Assembly (NCBI GenBank): GCA_016868785.1
Contig: VGFS01000024.1
Location: 1 to 33,257, forward strand
Source of the DNA: Bacteroidota bacterium
GTDB taxonomy: Bacteria; Bacteroidota; Bacteroidia; NS11-12g; UBA955
Direction of reading: 5' to 3'
Length of the DNA stretch: 33,257 nucleotides
Shown one piece after another: positions 25,295 to 33,257 of the stretch. Every line of letters begins with the position of its first letter. Positions within the stretch are counted from its first letter, which is position 1. The position numbers and the translations under genes were made by a program. The notes under the pieces were generated by a model, which searched no databases, was not told the DNA's origin, and worked only from the letters and a program-made list of their open reading frames with translations.

Positions 25295-25480
25295 TTAACT
25301 ATCGTTGCGACCCTTCATTACCTTCTGGCCGCGGTACATTCCAGTTTCCAAGTTTACACGGTGGTACAATGATACATCGCCAGTTACGGGATCAGCAATC
25401 ATTGGACGCACATCAATTTTGTCATGTGTACGACGTTTGTCGCGACGGGTTTTCGATATTTTTCGTTTAGGATGTGCCAT
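25295..25480 (-). CDS. rpmF: 50S ribosomal protein L32
   Basis: A 61-residue basic protein of the large ribosomal subunit, opening with the L32 signature [19 protein letters not shown]. The mid part [13 protein letters not shown] and the YRG near the end fit the family. The cysteine pairs of the zinc-binding version are absent, so this is a cysteine-free L32. The tail [10 protein letters not shown] extends a little past the usual end. It lies 7 nt after the yceD stop and 2 nt before the plsX start. AAGGAA is directly beside the start codon, too close to be a proper Shine-Dalgarno. Confidence 0.95.
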   Translation of the reverse strand: MAHPKRKISKTRRDKRRTHDKIDVRPMIADPVTGDVSLYHRVNLETGMYRGQKVMKGRNDS

Positions 25481-25487
25481 TTCCTTA

Positions 25488-26033
25488 TTATAGGTTTTTT
25501 AGTTGTTTCAATTTTTCCCAACGTGCATCTACCTCGGTTTCTTCGTTAGAATCACTGTTGAGCGTTTCTAGTTTTTGTATCATCCCCTGATCACAGGGCT
25601 TGAAGTCCAAATCATCACAATTCCGAATCATTGGCAACGCCAACAAACTGGTCTCATAAACGGTTTGGGCAATACTCAAAGTAAACTCATGCGGACGAAG
25701 ATAGATCAACTCTACCCCTTCATCTTCATGGTCTTTGTCAGATTCGTCCTGACTGTCAAGCTTCACAATCAATAAATATTTCGTATTGATTTGCATCGGC
25801 AATGCCACCAAACAACGGTGACAATCAACGGTCATGTTTCCAAACATCCGCAAATGTACATGCATCCAATTCGAGGTTTTATCGACCTCAGCAGTCACAT
25901 TTACATCCGCAGCGTGTATTTCTTTACTCCCCAATGATTCAAAGAACGGCCCGTCAACCCGGAAGTCTAAGTTGTGTTTGCCATCTTTCAATTTGACAAA
26001 CTCTATGCACAGATCTTCCGCTTTGTCGAACAT
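25488..26033 (-). CDS. YceD/DUF177 family protein
   Basis: A 181-residue member of the DUF177 family, encoded next to rpmF in most bacteria and connected with 23S rRNA and ribosome assembly in other species. Cysteine pairs lie at 71/74 ([10 protein letters not shown]) and 139/147, and the C-terminal [13 protein letters not shown] matches the family ending. The frame is open up to 26081, but a full promoter (TTTG, 19 nt, TATTTTTG) lies inside that extension, so ATG 26033 is the likely start. It heads the yceD-rpmF-plsX-fabH operon. Confidence 0.88.
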   Translation of the reverse strand: MFDKAEDLCIEFVKLKDGKHNLDFRVDGPFFESLGSKEIHAADVNVTAEVDKTSNWMHVHLRMFGNMTVDCHRCLVALPMQINTKYLLIVKLDSQDESDKDHEDEGVELIYLRPHEFTLSIAQTVYETSLLALPMIRNCDDLDFKPCDQGMIQKLETLNSDSNEETEVDARWEKLKQLKNL

Positions 26034-26051
26034 CGCTACTAAAACGAACGG

Positions 26052-26082
26052 CAAAAATACGCTTTTTGGGGGTAAATTCAAA
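26052..26082 (-). promoter_or_regulatory. Promoter of the yceD-rpmF-plsX-fabH operon
   Basis: On the minus strand, TTTG (26079-26082), a 19-nt spacer, then TATTTTTG (26052-26059): a full consensus match. The box ends 18 nt before the ATG at 26033, implying a leader of about 12 nt. Confidence 0.75.
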
Positions 26083-26124
26083 GGAAAAACGGAATTTATC
26101 CGAATCCCTTCCTACTCATGTAAC

Positions 26125-26156
26125 AAAAAACCCCGACCTGTAGGTCGGGGTTTTTT
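26125..26156 (-). terminator. Terminator of the gld operon (symmetrical)
   Basis: An 8-bp stem (CCCCGACC at 26131-26138 with GGTCGGGG at 26143-26150) closes on TGTA, flanked by six A and six T. It lies 35 bp past the gldN stop on the minus strand and separates it from the yceD promoter. The symmetry would let it work both ways. Confidence 0.9.
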
Positions 26157-26191
26157 GAATTGTTCTTGTTAATAATTGTGAATCAGTGCGA

Positions 26192-27160
26192 TTAATACTC
26201 CCACAAATCGTGTTCAAAAATGAACAAATCGTTTTTGATTTCCTCAGCACGCAACAACGAAGCCAATCCATCTTGCTTGAACTCAGCTTTTTGGTTGATG
26301 TAGCGATCATCCCACTCCGAAGTTTTCACGATATAGCTATCGAACAAACGGTGTTGGTTGATGAGCTGATCCCAGTTCAAACGCATTGCATCGTTGTAAC
26401 GGTTGAATACTTCTGATTTCGCCAAAGTAGGACGGCAATCATCCATTTTCAACCAGAAAGGTTTCACATCGTAGGTTTGACCCATGATATTCTTTGGCTG
26501 AATCGGGGCGATTCCAATGATGATGGGTTTGAATTCACCATGCTTGTAATCGAATACCCAATCCTCCATGATTTCAATCTTCTGGATCAAATCCCAGGAA
26601 AAATACTCTGGAAAAGAAGTATCAACCAAATCTGTAGGATCATCTGAACCCGGACGCTGTTTGGAAGTGGTAATAATTTCAGCAGTTGCGCGAATTATGT
26701 CCTCCGGTGTAATGATTCGATTAAATGAATCAGTCGAATAGGCCCGTATCAATCCTTTTGTACCCATCTCCCAAAATACCTGAGAAATTGGGTTTTTAGG
26801 CCAAGTCCAGGCGCGATTCATTTTCTGACGCAAATCAATCACTCTCCATACACGCTTACGGAATTTCACATCTGCATTACGCAAGTAAGGACGCTGCATA
26901 ACAATACCTTGCAAGTTACGAATGTTCGTGTCTTGGTTTACATATTCTGGCTCGTAGTGAGGCACAGCAGGGTCATCATAATGTGTACCAATGGTTGGTA
27001 TCACAATTTCAGCCTCCTTTTTTGGTGCTTCAGCTGCTGGCTCAGAAGAACCAGAACCTTTTTTCGCGGGGGCTGGGTCTGAACCCCATCCACCACCCCA
27101 ATCTTGGGCTTGCAAACCTGCAGCGGCTACAAATGTAAGTGTGATTAATATGCGTTTCAT
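26192..27160 (-). CDS. gldN: Type IX secretion / gliding protein GldN (PorN)
   Basis: A 322-residue periplasmic component of the type IX secretion system that binds GldK to form the ring under the outer membrane. The signal peptide ends at about residue 19 (AAAGLQAQ). A Gly/Ser/Pro/Ala-rich low-complexity segment follows to about residue 45. The conserved GldN core begins with VNQDTNIRNLQGIVMQRPYLRNADV and includes KFRKRVWRVIDLRQKMN, the hallmark of the family. It starts 11 nt after the gldM stop, with only an A-rich leader and no Shine-Dalgarno. It is the last gene of the operon, before a strong terminator. Confidence 0.95.
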   Translation of the reverse strand: MKRILITLTFVAAAGLQAQDWGGGWGSDPAPAKKGSGSSEPAAEAPKKEAEIVIPTIGTHYDDPAVPHYEPEYVNQDTNIRNLQGIVMQRPYLRNADVKFRKRVWRVIDLRQKMNRAWTWPKNPISQVFWEMGTKGLIRAYSTDSFNRIITPEDIIRATAEIITTSKQRPGSDDPTDLVDTSFPEYFSWDLIQKIEIMEDWVFDYKHGEFKPIIIGIAPIQPKNIMGQTYDVKPFWLKMDDCRPTLAKSEVFNRYNDAMRLNWDQLINQHRLFDSYIVKTSEWDDRYINQKAEFKQDGLASLLRAEEIKNDLFIFEHDLWEY

Positions 27161-27171
27161 CGATTTGTTTT

Positions 27172-28833
27172 TTAGTTTACTGATCCCCCAACGTTGTCGA
27201 GGAATTTAGGGGTTTTGTCAGGACCGATAACTTTGATCTGATCGAATTGAATCAAATCACCAGGGCCCAACATTTTCAAATAGGCAGCAATCGGTTCCAA
27301 ACTTGATCCGTTCACCACTTGAATTTTTGGACCGTTGGTACGACGTCCGATGCAAGTAAAGCGGTACGACAATACATCATACTTTACACCATCGTATACG
27401 AAGTTATCCAAGGCAGCTACTGCATTCGCCTGAACTTTCATCGCCGCCAATGAGATAGGACCGCTAAATCCTACGCTACCGGCTTTGAATACTGGACGGG
27501 GAACGTTACGTACTTTGAATTTCTTAGAACCCATAGATACTGTACGACCGTCGGGCAACTTCGCAGTTACGTTGATCATACATTCGTTACCAACACGGGT
27601 TGGGATGATTGCATTGTATAAACCTGATTTGCTCGGACGCAAGCTAACACCACCACCGGTTACTGTTACATTCACGTTCTTAGGATCTACACCACCCACA
27701 GATACTGAAATGGGGTTTGGAAGACCTACGTACACTACGTTCAACTCATCGGCTGAAATCGCGGCTTGGGGTGCGAAAACACTGTACTCAGCTTCGGTTT
27801 CGTAGCTGTCAGAACCACCACCATTAGGCTTAGGCACCTGAATACCTACTTTGAATTTTTGTGTTCCAGGAGAAGCAGAAGTCACTTTGTATTTACCCAC
27901 ACCATCAACCACTTCAATGGGGCGACCGTTTACAGTCACAGTCATTTGGGCCTTTGAGTTATAGGCAGCCAACAAGATGTTCGCTTCATACGTTTGGTTT
28001 GTCAAAACTGCACTGGTCGCAGCTGAAACAACTGGAATCAATTTATCGAACTTGTAGTCGGCAGCATTCACAGACTCAGCCAAGGCTTGCATCGCTTCTG
28101 CTTCCATAGAACGTGCATCGTTCTCTACCTTGCTCAACATCGCAAATACACCAGCTAATGGAGAATGTTCCAAATACATGGATACCCATGATTGAACAGT
28201 CCCACTGGAGTTTACACCATCTTCGGCGTACAAAGAAGTCTTCATTTCGATTGACTTCATACGATCCAATAACATCTTCTTTGTTTCGGGAGAGGCCGAC
28301 AACACCGCATCATTCGATGCTTTTTGCAATACAGCCAACATATCCTTACGGGCTTTATTTATGGCATCTTGCAAATCTGTGCCATTCTTACCCTCGTTTT
28401 CAACCATGAAGTAGTTACCGTGAATTTCCATGTTGTCACCTTGTGCCAATTCAGGAACACCTCCTTTAACCAACAATGCCTCAGGCTCTTGCTTCCGACC
28501 CATTTTGGGATCTTTTTGGTCTCCAGAAAGCAACAACAATTCGTTTTTTATGCCGTTTAAACGGACAATCAACGATTTGCTAATACCTTGAACCTGATTA
28601 CAATAGGAAACTGCAGCAGCAGCAGCCTTGTTTTCAGCAGCAGTTTTCACCAAACCACCCAAAACAGCAGTATTCTTCTGTACGATGCTCTTTGTTGAGT
28701 TATCCAAAGAGTTTTCAATCAAGTTAAATGCCTTTATTATCTCTTTCGATACGTTCAATGCCAAAAGGGCCGTCAACACGAGATACATCATGTTGATCAT
28801 CTTTTGACGTGGGGATAATTTACCACCTGCCAT
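27172..28833 (-). CDS. gldM: Type IX secretion / gliding motor protein GldM (PorM)
   Basis: A 553-residue inner-membrane protein that pairs with GldL as the proton-driven motor of the type IX system. The N-terminus GGKLSPRQKMINMMYLVLTALLALNVS has the single membrane helix at about 12-28. The rest is a long periplasmic arm of four domains reaching GldK/GldN. The first is helical (30-220) and the later ones are Gly/Val-rich beta domains, for example around PNPISVSVGGVDPKNVNVTV. The length is close to known GldM proteins. It is the only gene here with a strong Shine-Dalgarno, perhaps to set its ratio to GldL. Confidence 0.96.
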   Translation of the reverse strand: MAGGKLSPRQKMINMMYLVLTALLALNVSKEIIKAFNLIENSLDNSTKSIVQKNTAVLGGLVKTAAENKAAAAAVSYCNQVQGISKSLIVRLNGIKNELLLLSGDQKDPKMGRKQEPEALLVKGGVPELAQGDNMEIHGNYFMVENEGKNGTDLQDAINKARKDMLAVLQKASNDAVLSASPETKKMLLDRMKSIEMKTSLYAEDGVNSSGTVQSWVSMYLEHSPLAGVFAMLSKVENDARSMEAEAMQALAESVNAADYKFDKLIPVVSAATSAVLTNQTYEANILLAAYNSKAQMTVTVNGRPIEVVDGVGKYKVTSASPGTQKFKVGIQVPKPNGGGSDSYETEAEYSVFAPQAAISADELNVVYVGLPNPISVSVGGVDPKNVNVTVTGGGVSLRPSKSGLYNAIIPTRVGNECMINVTAKLPDGRTVSMGSKKFKVRNVPRPVFKAGSVGFSGPISLAAMKVQANAVAALDNFVYDGVKYDVLSYRFTCIGRRTNGPKIQVVNGSSLEPIAAYLKMLGPGDLIQFDQIKVIGPDKTPKFLDNVGGSVN

Positions 28834-28841
28834 TTTCTATT

Positions 28842-28847
28842 CTCCTT
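28842..28847 (-). promoter_or_regulatory. Strong Shine-Dalgarno of gldM
   Basis: AAGGAG on the minus strand, 8 nt before the gldM ATG at 28833, in ideal position. None of its neighbours in the operon (gldK, gldL, gldN) shows one, which makes this site unusual in the window. Confidence 0.65.
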
Positions 28848-28873
28848 TTTAGTTTAGTGGGAATAAATAAAGG

Positions 28874-29527
28874 TTAGGCTTTGTTTGCACCCATGGCGCT
28901 CAACATGTTACCGTAAATTGAGTTCAAGTTGCTCAAGTTGCGGTTCAATTTGTTCAATTCGCTTGAAAATTCAGCAGTAGCTGTTTCAGTTGCATTGATA
29001 TTGGTCAATGCACCTTGCAAACCAGCAGAGAAGTTATCCATTGATTCAGAAACCATGGCAGTGCTATCAGCGATAGTGCCCATGTTTTTGGCAGCTTTTG
29101 AAGCGCTTTCAGCGTAATCGTTGGTAGCTACAGCCGCATTTGACAAATTGGCCATCTCTTTTACGTTGCTGCTCAAAGAAGTCAAACCGGTACCCAAACT
29201 CTCGATCAATTCTGGACCAATTTTGGCTTGTGCCAACATAGAATCCAACTGCTGAGAAACGCTGCCAGATTTTTTCTTATCATTAGGATCGCCACCGGCC
29301 AATTCTGGATAAACCAAAGACCAATCTGGATCCATGTGCACAGGTTCGAAAGCAGAGATCGCGAAAATCCCGGCCTCAGTCAAAAGACCTACTGACAACA
29401 TGATGTCGGCACCTTTCAAGTGCAAAATCTTAAACAACGCCCCCACGATTACAACCGAAGCACCCATACCATAAACGAAGTTCATGGTAGTTTTAAACTT
29501 TTTTGATTCAAAGAAACTTTTGCTCAT
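28874..29527 (-). CDS. gldL: Type IX secretion / gliding motor protein GldL (PorL)
   Basis: A 217-residue inner-membrane motor subunit. Two membrane helices lie at about residues 15-35 and 40-60. The second carries Glu51 in GLLTEAGIFAISAFEP, which by position matches the essential TM2 glutamate reported for Flavobacterium GldL (Glu49). Lys33 near the end of TM1 is also typical. The cytoplasmic tail (62-217) is helical and Ser/Ala/Asn-rich. In known structures five copies surround a GldM dimer. It starts 65 nt after gldK and ends 40 nt before gldM. Confidence 0.95.
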   Translation of the reverse strand: MSKSFFESKKFKTTMNFVYGMGASVVIVGALFKILHLKGADIMLSVGLLTEAGIFAISAFEPVHMDPDWSLVYPELAGGDPNDKKKSGSVSQQLDSMLAQAKIGPELIESLGTGLTSLSSNVKEMANLSNAAVATNDYAESASKAAKNMGTIADSTAMVSESMDNFSAGLQGALTNINATETATAEFSSELNKLNRNLSNLNSIYGNMLSAMGANKA

Positions 29528-29592
29528 AATTTTTATTTAGTTATAGTTAGTTGAATAGTTAACGAATTATCCTTGGGTTTATTCTGTCAGAA

Positions 29593-30963
29593 TTACTTTC
29601 TATCCGTGTTAGAACGACCGATGTAAGTCTGTACGCAACGGAATCCTACGTAGGATTTGCTTGTATCTTGGTATTCATAAGTTCTAGCACCGTTTTCGAT
29701 GAAGTAAGCCACGTCTTTCCAAGATCCACCGCGAATTACTTTGCGCTTTTCGTTGATTGGAATGTCTTTTACCTGACGCTTGCCCTCTTTACCACGCTCT
29801 TTGATGAATACAGAAGATTCACCATTCAAATCGTGGGCAAATGAGTTATTCGCTTCATCCCATGCAGTGTTTGTCCACTCAGAAACGTTACCCGCCATGT
29901 TGTACAAACCAAAATCATTTGGGAAATAGCTATCAACGCGCACTGGGTAAACACCACCATCTACACCGTAGTTACCACGCAATGGTTTGAAGTTCGCCAA
30001 CATACAACCCTTACTGTTGCGGGCGTATGGACCTCCCCATGGGTATTTGTTACCGATGCGACCTCCACGAGCAGCATATTCCCACTCATATTCAGAAGGC
30101 AAACGGAAGTCATGGGTATTTGGCAAGTAACCATTCATTTCCCAATAAGCAGTTTTGCGATCCGTTCTCCAACGGCAGAAAGCAAACGCTTGGTGCCAAG
30201 AAACCCCTACCACTGGATATTCATCGTATTTAGGATGGTGGAAATACACCTGAGCCATCGGCTCGTTGTATGAGTAAGTGAAATCACGTACCCAGCTCAA
30301 TGTATCTGGATAAACCAACACATCCTCGGTGCGCATGAACTGAGCGCGATCCATCGGCGCATATTTGTCGCGATCCAATGCAGCAGCCGCTTTGTAATCT
30401 GTCCACATAAAATGATATATCAACTTACGTGTGTCGATTTGGTGCTTGCCCTGGAAACGCTCGTCGCCCTGGTACAACATATCCGCCAATTCCTCTTTGT
30501 GCTTCACCCAATCAACCATACGGTATGGATTGATCAAACGATTGCCTTCCTCATCTTCTGGGAAATAGTACTCATCATCGTCACACATTATGCGCGCCAA
30601 AGAATCCACTACGTAGTTCACAAACTGACGATATTCGTTATTGGTAATTTCGGTCTCATCCATCCAAAAACCAGTGATTGTCATCTGCTTATTTGGCTCC
30701 AAGTAGGAGTTGAATACATCCTGACCACCTTGTCCGGTATGGAAAGTACCCGATTTCACGTACACCATGCCCGGAGGCTGTGGGTGAAACCATGGTCGTC
30801 TTCCCAACACACCTGTCAGGTCGCCTGTGTCGGCAGGTCCGCATGCATAGACCATTACAGAAGCCACTACCGCAGCCCTGCGAAGGGTTCGATTGCCCAA
30901 GAAACTCAATGTTTTCTTGGCGAACTCGTTGTTTGTGAAGAAATTCATCACTGTATTTTTCAT
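29593..30963 (-). CDS. gldK: Type IX secretion / gliding lipoprotein GldK (PorK)
   Basis: A 456-residue outer-membrane-anchored lipoprotein that forms a periplasmic ring with GldN. The N-terminal hydrophobic segment ends in VYAC, so Cys41 is the likely lipid site. From about residue 65 it has the formylglycine-generating-enzyme (SUMF1-like) fold, with GTFHTGQ, FWMDETEITNNEYRQF, SEYEWEYAARGG, NMAGNVSEWT and VIRGGSWKD. The catalytic cysteines of true sulfatase-modifying enzymes are not evident, as expected for GldK. An in-frame ATG at codon 6 is an alternative start. Its own promoter lies upstream, separating it partly from porP. Confidence 0.95.
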   Translation of the reverse strand: MKNTVMNFFTNNEFAKKTLSFLGNRTLRRAAVVASVMVYACGPADTGDLTGVLGRRPWFHPQPPGMVYVKSGTFHTGQGGQDVFNSYLEPNKQMTITGFWMDETEITNNEYRQFVNYVVDSLARIMCDDDEYYFPEDEEGNRLINPYRMVDWVKHKEELADMLYQGDERFQGKHQIDTRKLIYHFMWTDYKAAAALDRDKYAPMDRAQFMRTEDVLVYPDTLSWVRDFTYSYNEPMAQVYFHHPKYDEYPVVGVSWHQAFAFCRWRTDRKTAYWEMNGYLPNTHDFRLPSEYEWEYAARGGRIGNKYPWGGPYARNSKGCMLANFKPLRGNYGVDGGVYPVRVDSYFPNDFGLYNMAGNVSEWTNTAWDEANNSFAHDLNGESSVFIKERGKEGKRQVKDIPINEKRKVIRGGSWKDVAYFIENGARTYEYQDTSKSYVGFRCVQTYIGRSNTDRK

Positions 30964-31000
30964 TATGCAGTTTTGATATTGCGTATTTAGTATAAAGTTG

Positions 31001-31030
31001 CAAAAATAAAGTTTCGATTGAATAAATCAA
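31001..31030 (-). promoter_or_regulatory. gldK promoter
   Basis: On the minus strand, TTG (31028-31030), a 19-nt spacer, then TATTTTTG (31001-31008). The box ends 37 nt before the ATG at 30963, implying a leader of about 30 nt, among the longest in this window. The surrounding 144 bp are very A/T-rich. Confidence 0.7.
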
Positions 31031-31107
31031 CACTATTTTTATTTCGTGTAGGTTTAAAACGCAATTATCGGATGTTTATTTTGTGTGGATAAATATTTTT
31101 TTTTCAA

Positions 31108-32223
31108 TTAATCGAACTCAGATGAACGCTCCATGTAGCGTGGGTGTCTGTATACTTTCACCGGACGTTCGGGCAAAGTGAATGTAAAACAATAGTTTAC
31201 CTGGATTTCGTGGGTTCCGGTCTGACTTCTGATCAAACGGTTCATGGGGATGTCGTAAGAGTAACCCACGCGAAAGCGCTGGTTTGCACCGGCAGCATTT
31301 CCCAACAAAGGAGGATAGTAACCGAACATCAATGAGAATGATTCTAAACCCGCACCATAAACACGCAAGTTGGCACCACCGGCGAACAAATCGTTCCATG
31401 TTACCATACCTTGCATGTCCAACTGGGGCTTAATGAACCCTGCATTTGCCGCTGCCTTCACCAAAACGGCTGGTTCCAACACCAAAGAAGGATTGCCCAA
31501 GAAGCTCTCCTGCTTGTAACCCGCTACCAAATAATAGTGGCGTTTGGTCTCCGCAGTAATGGTACCCGATCCACCGTATGCAAAAGTCTGTGGGGTCATG
31601 TTGGTAGCCGACAAACCAATGTAAGCACCATCCATGATATTTGGTGTAGTGTAATATGCACCAACACCCAAGGTAGTACGACTGTCCGATACTTGTCCGT
31701 TAGGAATCATCGGATCATTGGGATCGTGAGCACGAAGACCTTGTCCGTTCAATGATTTGGTTATGTTGGCGAAATCAACCCCCACACGAATGTTAGAACC
31801 GTCCAACATCGGGTAAGCCAAGGCCAATCCACCTTTCATGTACAAACTGCTCTCATATCCAATTTTGTCGCTCACATACGAAAATGAAGCACCGCCATAA
31901 TTTTTATCCTTGTAAATGGCTGGCGCTGAAAATCCCAAACCCATGGTCTGAGGTGCGATGTTGGTTCGCATTTTGTCCAAATCCATTTCTACCGGTGTAC
32001 CGCTTTGCGTTCTCAAGTAAGGAGATTCATCATCAAAACCCAACCACTGTTGGTGGGTAATGGCATTCAAGCAATATTGTCCGGAAGCCCCTGCATACGC
32101 AGGGTTGTAGAACAATTTGTTGTACGTAAAATGCGTGAACATTGGATCTTGTTGCGCCTCAACCATCCAAGGGGCCAACAACCCCGCAACGGCCAATATT
32201 CTTCCCAGTATTTGTTTGTTCAT
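31108..32223 (-). CDS. Type IX secretion outer membrane protein, PorP/SprF family
   Basis: A 371-residue outer-membrane beta-barrel. The signal peptide ends near residue 23 (PWMVEAQ). The next segment, DPMFTHFTYNKLFYNPAYAGASG, is the PorP/SprF hallmark. The rest shows repeated Gly/aromatic beta strands and ends with RFRVGYSYDIPMNRL and IQVNYCFTF-type terminal strands, plus a short charged tail. In the type IX system such proteins help place secreted proteins at the surface and associate with the GldK/GldN ring or with SprE-type partners. The porP-gldKLMN order is the classical one. Which effector it serves cannot be said. Confidence 0.92.
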   Translation of the reverse strand: MNKQILGRILAVAGLLAPWMVEAQQDPMFTHFTYNKLFYNPAYAGASGQYCLNAITHQQWLGFDDESPYLRTQSGTPVEMDLDKMRTNIAPQTMGLGFSAPAIYKDKNYGGASFSYVSDKIGYESSLYMKGGLALAYPMLDGSNIRVGVDFANITKSLNGQGLRAHDPNDPMIPNGQVSDSRTTLGVGAYYTTPNIMDGAYIGLSATNMTPQTFAYGGSGTITAETKRHYYLVAGYKQESFLGNPSLVLEPAVLVKAAANAGFIKPQLDMQGMVTWNDLFAGGANLRVYGAGLESFSLMFGYYPPLLGNAAGANQRFRVGYSYDIPMNRLIRSQTGTHEIQVNYCFTFTLPERPVKVYRHPRYMERSSEFD

Positions 32224-32248
32224 ACTTTAAATGGAGTATCTCTTAAAA

Positions 32249-32280
32249 CAAAAATGAATCAAAATCGCCACATTGCCAAA
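32249..32280 (-). promoter_or_regulatory. Candidate porP/sprF promoter
   Basis: On the minus strand, TTTG (32277-32280), a 20-nt spacer, then CATTTTTG (32249-32256), one mismatch from TAnnTTTG. The predicted leader is about 20 nt. Confidence 0.5.
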
Positions 32281-32577
32281 CATTTTTCACAAAGGCGATG
32301 CACATCCGCCCAAATTCTGAGCGGATTTTAAGTCACTTCTACCCCATTTCGATCCCCACAAACCAATGTATTTTCAAACCCAATTCTTCGAACAACGAAC
32401 ACGTACACCTAAACACAAAGCATTATATTTCATGTATTTACAAGAAAAAAAACAAATACATAAACTACACAATCACTGATTATTTGAATGTCCCGTGTGA
32501 CCAATAAATGACTCACCAAAAACACTCATCGAAAAGTTAAAAAAATAATCGGGAATAACTGGTGGAAAAGTTAGACA

Positions 32578-32606
32578 TTGCGTGTCCTCCCGCAGCCGTA
32601 TCATTG
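32578..32606 (+). promoter_or_regulatory. Candidate promoter of the response regulator gene
   Basis: TTG (32578-32580), an 18-nt spacer, then TATCATTG (32599-32606), one mismatch from TAnnTTTG. It would start transcription about 17 nt before the ATG at 32629. Confidence 0.45.
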
Positions 32607-32628
32607 TATTCTAATATATACACAAAAC

Positions 32629-33257
32629 ATGGCTGAAATATTGGTCATCGACGACGAAGCGCCGATCCGCGAAACCCTCAAGGAAATCCTTGAATACGAG
32701 AATTACTCAGTAACTACGGCCGATGACGGCAACAAAGGACTTCAACTCATCCAGAAAAATGAATTTGACGTGGTTTTGTGCGACGTTAAAATGCCGGGCA
32801 TCGACGGTATGGAATTGTTAGACCGAGCCCAAGCGTTACGTCCCGATTTGCCTTTCATCATGATTTCGGGTCATGGTAACGTAGAAATGGCCATCGACGC
32901 AACCAAAAAAGGCGCCTACGATTTCATTACCAAACCACCCGATCTCAATCGCCTGCTGATTACCATTCGCAATGCCATCGACCGAAACAATTTGGTGAGT
33001 GAAACCAAAGTTTTGAAGCGGAAAGTGGCCAAAACGTTCGACATCATCGGCGAGACCCCGGCCATCGGAAAAATCAAGGAAACCATTGAAAAAGTGGCCC
33101 CCACCGAAGCCCGCGTGCTTATCACCGGAGAAAATGGCACTGGAAAAGAACTGGTGGCCCGCTGGCTCCATGAAAAAAGCAACCGTGCCTCCTACCCCCT
33201 TGTTGAAGTAAACTGTGCTTCCATACCTACAGAACTCATAGAAAGTGAATTGTTTGG
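32629..33257 (+). CDS. NtrC-family sigma-54 response regulator, 3' end cut by window
   Basis: The first 209 codons of a two-component response regulator; the frame is open to the window edge. The receiver domain (3-115) has Asp8/Asp9, phospho-acceptor Asp52 (LCDVKMPG), Ser80 and Lys102 (FITKPP). The AAA+ sigma-54 interaction domain begins at about 137, with Walker A GENGTGKE at 167-174. It breaks off at ELF, just before the expected GAFTGA loop. A C-terminal Fis-type DNA-binding domain would follow outside the window. Such proteins open promoters used by sigma-54 RNA polymerase, so the organism should have rpoN. No histidine kinase is visible; it may lie downstream. The ATG gives the standard start MAEILVIDDE. 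Confidence 0.92.
   Translation, partial: MAEILVIDDEAPIRETLKEILEYENYSVTTADDGNKGLQLIQKNEFDVVLCDVKMPGIDGMELLDRAQALRPDLPFIMISGHGNVEMAIDATKKGAYDFITKPPDLNRLLITIRNAIDRNNLVSETKVLKRKVAKTFDIIGETPAIGKIKETIEKVAPTEARVLITGENGTGKELVARWLHEKSNRASYPLVEVNCASIPTELIESELF

Larger units (their letters stand above)
32224..32628. other. 405-bp divergent intergenic region
   Basis: An A/T-rich region between porP (-) and the response regulator gene (+). It holds one promoter candidate for each gene and no convincing gene, RNA or repeat. The poly-A/T stretches near 32440-32460 and 32535-32550 are the most biased parts. A weak 6-bp hairpin lies at 32304-32326. Confidence 0.6.

Noticed and set aside
29538-29560. Four close TAGTT repeats between gldK and gldL
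   Set aside because: Too short and A/T-rich to separate from chance, with no spacing pattern of an operator.
29593-30963. Formylglycine-generating (sulfatase-modifying) enzyme
   Set aside because: The fold is similar, but the catalytic cysteines are not evident and the gene sits in gldKLMN order, so it is GldK.
32304-32326. Hairpin (ATCCGC / GCGGAT) upstream of porP
   Set aside because: The stem is 6 bp with an 11-nt loop, and no transcript ends there in a divergent region.
32298-32507. A 69-codon open frame in the porP upstream region
   Set aside because: A/T-driven composition, no hydrophobic or conserved pattern and no promoter in the right place. It also overlaps the porP control region.
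32836-33182. Antisense open frames over the response regulator
   Set aside because: The plus-strand frame has complete receiver and Walker A motifs, so the minus-strand frames are shadows.
1-33257. Mobile element, prophage, CRISPR array or RNA genes
   Set aside because: No transposase, integrase, long terminal repeats, spaced direct repeats, or tRNA/rRNA sequence seen. The genes are core functions.

Overview
The window looks like a Bacteroidota chromosome segment. It carries a complete type IX secretion / gliding core in the order porP/sprF, gldK, gldL, gldM, gldN. Most of its promoters match the Bacteroidota sigma-A form (TTG/TTTG, about 18-22 nt, then TAnnTTTG). Shine-Dalgarno sequences are nearly absent. 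Other genes (a yceD-rpmF-plsX-fabH cluster, a TetR-led RND pump with a lipoprotein adaptor, a guaA-linked periplasmic protein) fit the same phylum. I cannot place it below phylum level. There are no tRNA or rRNA genes, CRISPR arrays, insertion sequences or prophage genes.

Layout: 1-1823 sppA (+). 1908-8467 a tetR-tolC-adaptor-RND pump operon (+), closed by a hairpin terminator. 8596-13877 a minus-strand block: lon, a 52-residue small membrane protein, a secreted protein with a degenerate thioredoxin fold, and (from its own promoter) an anchored coiled-coil protein, closed by a strong terminator. 14037-14888 a lone lipoprotein (+) with a terminator. 14981-17623 pfkA and recN (+), with recN running 21 bp into convergent rnhA. 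18097/18157 divergent rnhA (-) and cinA (+). 19466-23317 guaA, a periplasmic-binding-protein-like gene and an rsmB-like methyltransferase (+). 26033-23323 yceD, rpmF, plsX, fabH (-), which couples ribosomal protein L32 to early fatty acid and phospholipid synthesis. 32223-26192 the type IX secretion genes (-), ending in a terminator. 32629-33257 the first 209 codons of a sigma-54 response regulator (+), cut by the window edge.

The most distinctive signal is promoter geometry. In at least seven genes the TAnnTTTG box lies only 4-10 nt upstream of the start codon, so transcription should begin at or a few bases before the start codon. Divergent rnhA and cinA both show a 4-nt gap. Against that background, gldM has a textbook Shine-Dalgarno.

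Other points: a likely TetR operator over the pump promoter, a sigma-54-like element beside the lon start, an Asp-to-Asn change at the Mg-binding position of PfkA, two perfect hairpins at a strand-composition switch inside rsmB, and two extra membrane helices in the RND pump. I found no convincing wholly new multi-gene system. The unassigned lon-linked envelope genes (8647-11359) are the nearest candidate.
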